A stretch of 10,662 nt of DNA from Ramlibacter sp. (lineage in GTDB: Bacteria > Pseudomonadota > Gammaproteobacteria > Burkholderiales > Burkholderiaceae). Shown here piece by piece: positions 5,292 to 10,662 of this stretch. A program made the translations under genes and the position numbers. The notes beneath the pieces were generated by a model. The model was not told the DNA's origin. It searched no databases and saw only the letters and a program-made list of their open reading frames with translations. Position 1 is the first letter of the stretch, and every line of letters begins with the position of its first letter. Location: contig JACMQP010000141.1 of assembly GCA_014376915.1 (NCBI GenBank), positions 1-10,662 on the forward strand, in the 5' to 3' direction.

Positions 5292-6095
5292 TCAGCCCGA
5301 GGTGAAGCGAACTTCCAGCGGCGACAGCGGCGCGTCGAAGCGGGCGATCCAAGTCTCGCCGGGCGCGACCGCAAAAGCGTTGGTCCAGGTGCCGGTGGTG
5401 ATCACGTCGCCGGCCTTGAGCGCAGGCGCGCCCGGACAGGCCCGCAACTCGCGCACGAAGTGCGCGAGCGCGTGCAAGGGCCCGTCCAGCACGTTGGCGC
5501 CGCGGCCCTGGTCGATCGCCTCGCCGTCGCGCGTGAGTGTCACGCCGGCGGCGGCCAGCCGACGTTCCAGCGTCGCTCCGTCGCCAGCCACGTCCGCGAC
5601 CCGAACCTGGCGGCCGACCAGCAGCCGCGCGTGCAAGCCGCTGTCGGCCACCGTGTCGGCCGCAGTGAATTTCCAGTCAGGCAGGTGCGACTGCACGATC
5701 TCGAACCCGGGCGCCATCCACTCGATCGACTCATGGAGCTGCTGCACGCCGCAATCAGGCGGCGGCACCGCGCGCAGGCAGAACACCACTTCCGGCTCCA
5801 GCCGCGGCTGGCAGGTGCGCGCCAGCGAGAGCGCACCGCGGCCGTCGCAGAACGTCAGCGTGGTGTCCCACACCGTGCCCCAGATCGGCGCGAAGACGTT
5901 GTAGACCGGCCAGATGCCGCGGTTGGTAAAGCCGACCTTGTAGCCGCGCGGCATTTCGCCGCGGTCGATCCGCAACTGGCGGACTTCGAGCGCGCGCTGG
6001 TAGGCCGCGGCCACGCCCAGCGCCGCTCCAGGGTTGGCGGCGGCGGGCCACAACTGGCCGCTGTCGATGTGGGAAAGCAGGGTCTGGGGCGTCAT
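5292..6095 (-). CDS. 2-keto-4-pentenoate hydratase / FAH-superfamily protein (MhpD-like)
   Basis: A 267-residue protein of the hydratase/decarboxylase branch of the fumarylacetoacetate hydrolase superfamily (MhpD, 4-oxalocrotonate decarboxylase), which handle 2-keto-4-enoic acids in meta-cleavage of aromatics. Visible signatures: GYKVGFT (residues 51-57), the metal-ligand pair E100-x-E102 in RLEPEVVF, a third acidic ligand E132 in PGFEIVQSHLPDWKF, and the C-terminal LKAGDVITTGTW. Length is normal for the family. It has no aromatic-degradation neighbours, so its actual substrate is unknown; it could act as a hydratase, decarboxylase or hydrolase. It starts at an ATG at 6095 with only a weak GAG upstream, diverging from an MFS gene with just 16 bp between start codons. 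The FHA gene follows 59 bp downstream. Confidence 0.87.
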   Translation of the reverse strand: MTPQTLLSHIDSGQLWPAAANPGAALGVAAAYQRALEVRQLRIDRGEMPRGYKVGFTNRGIWPVYNVFAPIWGTVWDTTLTFCDGRGALSLARTCQPRLEPEVVFCLRAVPPPDCGVQQLHESIEWMAPGFEIVQSHLPDWKFTAADTVADSGLHARLLVGRQVRVADVAGDGATLERRLAAAGVTLTRDGEAIDQGRGANVLDGPLHALAHFVRELRACPGAPALKAGDVITTGTWTNAFAVAPGETWIARFDAPLSPLEVRFTSG

Positions 6096-6111
6096 ACGCT
6101 CAGGTTACCGC

Positions 6112-7377
6112 ATGCCAGAATCCCAGCGGATGCAGTCCACTCCCACCGACCCGCCAGCCGATCCCGTCATTTCCCGCGCCACCTGGCTGATGCTGCTGGC
6201 GCTCTGCACCGCCTTCATGCTGAGCCAGGCGTTTCGCACAGTGGCGGCGATGATGGCGACCCAGCTGCAGCGCGACTTCGCGCTGTCGCCGCAGCAGCTC
6301 GGCGTGTTCGCCGGCGCCTTCCACTTCGCGTTTGGCGCGATGCAGCTGTTCATGGGCATCGGCATCGACCTGCACGGCGTGCGCCGCACCGTCCTCACGG
6401 CGTTCCCACTCGCCATCCTCGGCTCGGTGCTGTCGGCCGTGGCACCGAATTTCGCGCTCCTGGCGCTGGGCCAGGTGCTGGTGGGCATCGGCTGCGCGCC
6501 GGCGTTCCTGGTGTGCACGGTGTTCATCGCGCGGCGCTTTCCGGCACATCGCTTCGCCGCCGTCTCGGGCCTGGCGATGGGAATCGGCGGCCTCGGCTTG
6601 CTGCTGACCGGAACGCCCCTGGCCTGGCTGGTGGATGCGAAATCCTGGCGCGCCGGCTTCGTCGTGCTGGCGTTCGGCTCCGTGCTGGCGTGGCTCGCGA
6701 TCTTCATCTGGGTGCGCGAGACGCCACCGCACGCGCACCCGGCCAGCCGCGAATCGCCCTGGCAGGCGCTGCGCCGCTTCGGCTCTCTGTTCGGCCAGCG
6801 GCACACGCTGGGCACCGTGGCGCTGGGCGCCGTGACCTACGCGTCATTCATCACGCTGCGCGGGCTGTGGCTCGGGCCGCTGCTGATCGAGCGTTATGGC
6901 CTGACACTGGTGCAAAGCGGCAACGTCGCGCTTGCCGTTTCGCTGGTTGGCCTGTTCGGCCCGCCGGTGTTCGGCCGGCTCGATCCGAAGAACGCGGCGC
7001 AGCGACGGCGCTGGATCGTGGCACTGACCCTGCTCATGGCCGGCCTGTTCGTGCTGCTGGCGCTGGCGCCATCCGCCGGCCTCTGCATCGCGGCCTCGAT
7101 CGCCGTCGGCTTCCTGTGCGGCTACATCGTGCTGCAGTACGCCGACGTGCGTGCGGCCTATCCCGAGGCGCTGACCGGCCGGGCGATGGCCGTGTTCACC
7201 ATGGCGATGTTCCTGGGCATCGCTCTGATGCAATGGATCACCGGCGCTGTCGCTTCGTTCGCACACGCGCAGCACGTCGAACCTTTCAAGGCGGTCTTTG
7301 TCACAGTGGCGGTCCTGCTGGCCGCCGGTGCGGTCGCCTTCGTCAGCCTGCCCGCCGCGCACGCCCGACGAGCCTGA
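6112..7377 (+). CDS. MFS transporter
   Basis: A 421-residue inner-membrane carrier with about 12 hydrophobic segments. Motif A is clear after TM2 (GIGIDLHGVRRTV), and a weak counterpart is seen in the second half (FGRLDPKNAAQRRR). The first TM begins after about 25 hydrophilic residues (RATWLMLLALCTAFMLSQAFRTVAAMM). The substrate is not recognisable. Start at the ATG at 6112 (AGG seven nt upstream); an in-frame ATG at 6130 is an alternative. The frame stays open to 6034, but that would overlap the hydratase start. Divergence from an MhpD-like hydratase suggests, but does not show, uptake of an acid that the hydratase processes. It is not closely similar in sequence to the MFS protein at 303-1595. 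The hydrolase gene follows 63 bp downstream on the same strand. Confidence 0.88.
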   Translation: MPESQRMQSTPTDPPADPVISRATWLMLLALCTAFMLSQAFRTVAAMMATQLQRDFALSPQQLGVFAGAFHFAFGAMQLFMGIGIDLHGVRRTVLTAFPLAILGSVLSAVAPNFALLALGQVLVGIGCAPAFLVCTVFIARRFPAHRFAAVSGLAMGIGGLGLLLTGTPLAWLVDAKSWRAGFVVLAFGSVLAWLAIFIWVRETPPHAHPASRESPWQALRRFGSLFGQRHTLGTVALGAVTYASFITLRGLWLGPLLIERYGLTLVQSGNVALAVSLVGLFGPPVFGRLDPKNAAQRRRWIVALTLLMAGLFVLLALAPSAGLCIAASIAVGFLCGYIVLQYADVRAAYPEALTGRAMAVFTMAMFLGIALMQWITGAVASFAHAQHVEPFKAVFVTVAVLLAAGAVAFVSLPAAHARRA

Positions 7378-7440
7378 ACGGCCCCGTGCCAGCACGAAGC
7401 TGCGCGCTCGCATATGCTGCCCCTTTTCCAGGAGCACACC

Positions 7441-8886
7441 ATGCCGCCCCGCCTGACAGCCGCCGACTTCGACCAGGACCTGCTGATTCTTTTCGACGCC
7501 TATGTGCACGGCAACCTCGACCGGCGCGGCTTTCTGAACCAGGCGCAGCAGTACGCCAAGGCCGGCGTCACCGCCGCCGGACTGCTCGCCGCGCTAAGCC
7601 CCAACTTCGCTGCCGGCCAGCAGGTGGCCAAGGACGATCCGCGGCTGAAGATCGAATGGATCACCTACGATTCGCCGGCCGGCACCGGCAAGGTCAAGGG
7701 CTACCTGGTGCGTCCGGCCAATGCCGGCGTTAACAAGCTGCCCGCGATCTTGGTGATCCACGAGAACCGCGGCCTCAACCCGCACATCGAGGACATCGCC
7801 CGCCGGCTGGCGCTCGACGGCTTCATGGCTTTCGCGCCCGACGCGCTGACGCCGCTGGGCGGCTATCCCGGCGACGAGGACAAGGCCCGCGATCTGTTCG
7901 CCAAGCTCGATCAGGCCAAGGCGCGGGAGGACTTTCGCGCCGCCAGCCTCTGGCTCGACGCCCGCGCCGACAGCACCGGCAAGCTCGGCGCCGTCGGTTT
8001 CTGCTACGGCGGCGGCATCGTGCACTGGCTGTCCACGCAACTGCCGCAACTGGACGCGGGCGTGCCGTTCTACGGCAACACGCCGGAGCCGTCCGAGGCC
8101 GTGAAGGTCAGGACGCCGCTGTTGGTGCAGCAGGCCGAGGTCGACGAGCGCATCAACGCGGCTTGGCCCGCCTACGAGGCGGCATTGAAAGCGGCCGGCG
8201 CGAAGTTCATCGCCTACCGCTATCCAGGCACCCAGCACGGCTTCAACAACGACACCACACCGCGATTCGACGCGTCCCAGGCCAAGATCGCCTGGGAGCG
8301 GACGGTGGCTTTCTTCGGCCAGCAATTGCAGGCAGCGCCAGTTGCGGCGGCAGCGCCGACGGTGCGCCTGCGCGGCACGATCACCGCGGTCACGGCGTCC
8401 AGCGTGACGGTGCGCGAACGCAGCGGCGAAGTCGTCGAGCTCGTCCTGCCGGCGAACCTCGTGATTTCCGAGACGTATGCAATGGAGCTCGCTGAGATCA
8501 AGCCGGGCAGCTTCATCGGCGTCGGCGCGATGCCGCAAGCCGACGGCACGCAACGCGCGATCGCCGTCACCGTCTTTCCGGAAGCGGCGCGCGGCACGGG
8601 CGAGGGTTTCCGGCCATTCGACTACGCGCCCCAGAGCACCATGACCAACGCCACCGTCGCCGACATGGTCGCCGCGCCGGATGGCCGCAAGCTGCGGCTG
8701 CGCTACAAGGACGGCGAGAAGATCATTGTCGTTCCGCCGGGCGCGCCGGTTGTCAGCTTCAGGCCCGGCGACCGTGCCCTGCTGGTACCCGGCGCCAGCG
8801 TCTCGCTCACGGCGCAGGAGATCAACGGCCGGCCGACTGCGGTCCGTATCAGCGCCGGCCGCAACGGTTTCGCAGTTCCGTACTGA
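7441..8886 (+). CDS. Exported dienelactone hydrolase (YghX-like) fused to a C-terminal DUF5666-like domain
   Basis: A 481-residue two-part protein. Residues 1-296 are a dienelactone-hydrolase-type alpha/beta hydrolase with the Cys-Asp-His triad C188 (GFCYGGG), D235 and H266 (TQHGF), plus E108 in VIHENRGLNP. The C-D and D-H spacings are close to those of classical dienelactone hydrolase. The N-terminal PRLTAADF...YVHGNLDRRGFL layout with R28-R29 and a following hydrophobic segment ending SPNFAAGQ is the YghX-type Tat signal, so the protein should be periplasmic. After an Ala/Pro linker (297-308), residues 309-481 form a beta-rich region (LRGTITAVTASSVTV, IKPGSFIGVGAMPQADGT, FPEAARGTGEGFRP, STMTNATV, YKDGEKIIVVPP) that I recognise as normally a separate exported DUF5666-like protein. 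AGGAG 6 nt before the ATG at 7441 sets the start. It probably forms an operon with the next gene. Confidence 0.88.
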   Translation: MPPRLTAADFDQDLLILFDAYVHGNLDRRGFLNQAQQYAKAGVTAAGLLAALSPNFAAGQQVAKDDPRLKIEWITYDSPAGTGKVKGYLVRPANAGVNKLPAILVIHENRGLNPHIEDIARRLALDGFMAFAPDALTPLGGYPGDEDKARDLFAKLDQAKAREDFRAASLWLDARADSTGKLGAVGFCYGGGIVHWLSTQLPQLDAGVPFYGNTPEPSEAVKVRTPLLVQQAEVDERINAAWPAYEAALKAAGAKFIAYRYPGTQHGFNNDTTPRFDASQAKIAWERTVAFFGQQLQAAPVAAAAPTVRLRGTITAVTASSVTVRERSGEVVELVLPANLVISETYAMELAEIKPGSFIGVGAMPQADGTQRAIAVTVFPEAARGTGEGFRPFDYAPQSTMTNATVADMVAAPDGRKLRLRYKDGEKIIVVPPGAPVVSFRPGDRALLVPGASVSLTAQEINGRPTAVRISAGRNGFAVPY

Positions 8887-8905
8887 GTCAACCCAGGAGA
8901 CAAGC

Positions 8906-9409
8906 ATGAAGAACTTCCCGACCGGTCTGATCGTCGTGGCGGCGGCACTCGTCGCCGGCTGCGCGACGGCGCAAACCCCGCTGGCCGCCGGCCTCGTCGC
9001 CGAGCGCAGCATTTCGCTCGACACTGCGATGGAGCTGGCCAGCGCCACGCTGCAGCGCTGCCGCGCCGACGGCTACAAGGTGACGGTGACGGTACTGAAC
9101 CGCCATGCCCGCACCTCGGTGGTCCTCAGCGACGACGGCGTGAATCCGCACACGGTGGAAAACAGCATGCGCAAGGCCTACACCGCGTTCACCACGCGCA
9201 TGCCGTCGGGCGAGGTGGCCAAGCGGCCCCAGCCCGCGCTGGCCGGCTTCATGCAGCTTGAGCGCATCACCAGCATCGAGGGCGGCCTGCCGATCTTCGC
9301 GGCCAACAAGGAACTGGTGGGCGCGGTCGGCGTCTCCGGCGCCCCGGGTGGCGACAAGGACGCCGCCTGCGCCCAGCAGGGACTGGACCGGATCGCGCGC
9401 AGCCTGTAA
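8906..9409 (+). CDS. GlcG/HbpS-family (DUF336) lipoprotein
   Basis: A 167-residue protein of the GlcG/HbpS-like family. The fold is recognised from VTVLNRHARTSVVLSDDGVNPHTVENSMRKAYTAFTT, where the Lys-Ala-x-Thr-Ala helix is typical, and from the C-terminal GGLPIFAAN..LVGAVGVSGAPGGDKDAACAQQGLDRI. Some members bind haem or small molecules; GlcG lies in glycolate operons but has no proven reaction. Residues 1-23 are a signal peptide with a lipobox (LVAGC, Cys19) and Ala at +2, so it is probably an outer-membrane lipoprotein; cleavage after ATA by signal peptidase I is the alternative. It starts 20 bp after the hydrolase stop, with AGGAG 6 nt before the ATG, so the two exported proteins are likely co-expressed. 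It converges on the next gene with an 11-bp gap. Confidence 0.87.
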   Translation: MKNFPTGLIVVAAALVAGCATAQTPLAAGLVAERSISLDTAMELASATLQRCRADGYKVTVTVLNRHARTSVVLSDDGVNPHTVENSMRKAYTAFTTRMPSGEVAKRPQPALAGFMQLERITSIEGGLPIFAANKELVGAVGVSGAPGGDKDAACAQQGLDRIARSL

Positions 9410-9420
9410 CGCAAGCCCTG

Positions 9421-9867
9421 CTAGCGAAGCATGTGGAAGTTGAGCAGCCTGGTGGCAATCACGGTCTCTGCCAGGAAGCACAGCAGCGCCATGAGGAAGC
9501 TCACCACGCCAAGCAGAAAGCTGGTCACGGCATAACGGCCGACTTGCGCGTCGGTGGTTTCGCCCAGAAACAGCACGATGATGGTCAGGCCGATCAGGAA
9601 CGCGCAGGCGGTCAGCAGCGCGATGCAGGCGTTGGCCAGGCGGCCGCGGGTGCGCAGTTCGGCCAGCTCACTGGCCGCGCGCAACAAGAATTCTGAATCG
9701 CTCGAGGCGCGGGCCCGGTCCTCCACTGTCCGGGCGCGGTCGATGATGCGGGCCAGCCGGCCGGCCACCGCGCCGATCATCCCGGACACCGCTGTCAGCA
9801 GGAACACCGGGGCGACGGCGAGCTGGATGCCATGGGTGACTGTGCCGGGGTCGAGGGGAAATGCCAT
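9421..9867 (-). CDS. DUF2721-family membrane protein
   Basis: A 148-residue membrane protein with three predicted TM segments (about 14-38, 78-102 and 112-138) and, between the first two, a charged amphipathic stretch (RLARIIDRARTVEDRARASS...LAELRTRGRLAN). This layout and the N-terminal IQLAVAPVFLLTAVSGMIG are characteristic of DUF2721, whose function is unknown. There is no Shine-Dalgarno, but a GATAAT hexamer lies 5 nt upstream of the ATG at 9867, which would place the transcript start at or next to the start codon. It diverges from the exonuclease gene across 63 bp. Confidence 0.85.
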   Translation of the reverse strand: MAFPLDPGTVTHGIQLAVAPVFLLTAVSGMIGAVAGRLARIIDRARTVEDRARASSDSEFLLRAASELAELRTRGRLANACIALLTACAFLIGLTIIVLFLGETTDAQVGRYAVTSFLLGVVSFLMALLCFLAETVIATRLLNFHMLR

Positions 9868-9918
9868 GCAGGATTATCGACCGGCATCCGCGAAGTTCGC
9901 CGGCAGCGGTTATCCTGC
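9868..9918. promoter_or_regulatory. Divergent promoter region with distant inverted repeat and GATAAT box
   Basis: The 63-bp gap between the DUF2721 gene and the exonuclease is bounded by GCAGGAT (9868-9874) and its exact complement ATCCTGC (9912-9918). On the minus strand GATAAT (9878-9873) matches a -10 box at 5 of 6 positions, 5 nt before the DUF2721 ATG, suggesting a leaderless message. No good -35 is visible on either strand. Confidence 0.35.
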
Positions 9919-9930
9919 CCAGCCACTCCC

Positions 9931-10527
9931 ATGCACACCACCCACCCCACACCCGGCAAGGAGCAGATCGCGCTGCTCGAACCGTTCGAACAGCTTGGCC
10001 TCGACCGGATCGAGCTGGTGCACAGCGCCGCCCATGCGCGGGAGGCGGTCGCCGAACTGGCCTTGGCCGGCGTGCTGGGCTTCGACACCGAGTCCAAACC
10101 CACCTTCGTCAAGGACCAGGTCTCCGAAGGGCCGCACATCCTGCAGCTGGCGACGCGCGAAAGGGCCTGGATCTTCCAGCTGCACGACCTGGCCTGCCGC
10201 GAAATCGCCGCCGAACTGCTGGCCGTCCCGGGCCTGATCAAGGCCGGTTTCGGGCTGGGCGACGACCGCAAACGCATCGTGATCAAGCTCGGCGTCGAGC
10301 CGGCCGGCGTGCTGGAGCTCAACACCGTGTTCCGCGATCGCGGCTACCGCAAGGACATGGGCGTCAAGGGCGCCGTGGCTGTGCTGTTCAACCGGCGCTA
10401 CATCAAGTCCAAGAAAGCGGCGACCTCGAATTGGGCCAATCCGCGGTTGACGCCCGCGCAACTGGTGTACGCCGCCAACGACGCGTGGGCTGCGATCCGC
10501 GTGTACGACGGCCTGGGACTGGAATGA
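9931..10527 (+). CDS. DEDDy 3'-5' exonuclease (RNase D-like)
   Basis: A 198-residue single-domain 3'-5' exonuclease of the DnaQ/RNase D superfamily. Motif I is D52-T-E54 (GFDTES), motif II the Asp in KAGFGLGDD (D111 or D112), and motif III Y180-AAN-D184, which makes it DEDDy. KSNW- and PLT-like elements (SNWANPRLTPAQ) before motif III are typical of the WRN/RNase D-type exonuclease fold. The HRDC domain of true RNase D is absent, so it is a stand-alone exonuclease acting on RNA or DNA 3' ends; the substrate is unknown. Start at the ATG at 9931; no Shine-Dalgarno is evident, and the longer open frame to 9832 would overlap the divergent gene. Its stop TGA overlaps the ATG of a 19-codon ORF that leads into an MFS gene. 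Confidence 0.9.
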   Translation: MHTTHPTPGKEQIALLEPFEQLGLDRIELVHSAAHAREAVAELALAGVLGFDTESKPTFVKDQVSEGPHILQLATRERAWIFQLHDLACREIAAELLAVPGLIKAGFGLGDDRKRIVIKLGVEPAGVLELNTVFRDRGYRKDMGVKGAVAVLFNRRYIKSKKAATSNWANPRLTPAQLVYAANDAWAAIRVYDGLGLE

Positions 10528-10583
10528 GCGGCACCGCCGCTCCGAAGGCGAATGTCGCAGCCTCCAGGGCTGAGGTTTGCTGA
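10524..10583 (+). CDS. Possible 19-codon bridging ORF
   Basis: The ORF starts at an ATGA overlap with the exonuclease stop and ends at TGATG overlapping the start of the next gene. It encodes MSGTAAPKANVAASRAEVC. There is no obvious Shine-Dalgarno of its own. It may simply let terminating ribosomes reach the downstream start, or be chance. The peptide has no recognisable feature. Confidence 0.2.
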   Translation: MSGTAAPKANVAASRAEVC

Positions 10584-10662
10584 TGCCGCCCTGGCGGATC
10601 GCGGCCGCCGGTCTGGTCTCGCTGGCCATCGCGATGGGCATCGGCCGCTTCGCCTTCACGCC
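10583..10662 (+). CDS. YbfB/YjiJ-type MFS transporter, N-terminal fragment (cut by window edge)
   Basis: Only 26 complete codons and two bases are in the window. They read PPWRIAAAGLVSLAIAMGIG followed by RFAFTP, the first TM of the YbfB/YjiJ-type MFS group, where A-x-GIGRFA(F/Y)TP is a hallmark. GAGG lies 7 nt before the ATG at 10583, and an in-frame TGA at 10571 bounds the start. It is probably co-transcribed with the exonuclease. The substrate is unknown and the rest of the gene is outside the window. Confidence 0.75.
   Translation, partial: MPPWRIAAAGLVSLAIAMGIGRFAFT

Noticed and set aside
5289..7733. Plus-strand open frame of 814 codons, the longest in the window
   Set aside because: It is antisense to the hydratase and in a wrong frame of the MFS and hydrolase genes. 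It has no hydrophobic pattern or motif, and the real frames there are well supported.
9861..10583. Plus-strand open frame of 240 codons over the exonuclease
   Set aside because: It is Arg/Pro-rich and in a shifted frame of the exonuclease, which has intact catalytic motifs. Only its last 19 codons were considered separately.

Overview
The window is GC-rich, densely coded proteobacterial chromosome. Gene content (a short PssA, small PilZ proteins, a tandem-FHA protein, an OFA-like MFS carrier, a Tat-type dienelactone hydrolase, DUF2721, a YbfB/YjiJ-type MFS protein) and the strong third-position G/C bias fit a betaproteobacterium, most likely Burkholderiales. This assignment is made from memory of gene families, not from a search. 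No tRNA, rRNA, CRISPR array, insertion sequence or phage gene was seen, and there is no gene-free stretch longer than 300 bases.

Layout. Positions 1-1950 (minus strand) read, in transcription order, a small GIY-YIG-like protein, a 12-TM MFS carrier, and the start of a PhoD-type alkaline phosphatase cut by the window edge. These are packed with gaps of about 10-16 bp and look like one operon. pssA (2060-2692, plus) diverges from them across about 110 bp holding a strong hairpin. From 6095 down to 2723 (minus) lie a hydratase of the MhpD/FAH superfamily, a tandem-FHA protein, a 15-codon leader ORF with a strong Shine-Dalgarno, a PilZ protein, an uncharacterised protein with a Pro/Ala-rich linker, and a second PilZ protein. 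The FHA-PilZ-unknown-PilZ block is the likely signalling module of the window: phosphothreonine reading (FHA) next to cyclic-di-GMP reading (PilZ).

Positions 6112-9409 (plus) carry an MFS carrier divergent from the hydratase (only 16 bp between start codons), then a two-gene unit. The first gene is a Tat-signal dienelactone hydrolase fused in frame to a C-terminal beta-rich domain that resembles stand-alone exported DUF5666-like proteins. The second is a GlcG/HbpS-family lipoprotein starting 20 bp later. A DUF2721 membrane protein (minus, 9421-9867) converges on that unit. A DEDDy 3'-5' exonuclease (plus, 9931-10527) is followed, through a 19-codon overlapping ORF, by the first 26 codons of a YbfB/YjiJ-type MFS protein that runs off the end.

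No dramatic new defence or mobile system is visible. The items most worth following are the hydrolase fusion, the FHA/PilZ/unknown cluster, and the leader ORF in front of the second PilZ gene.
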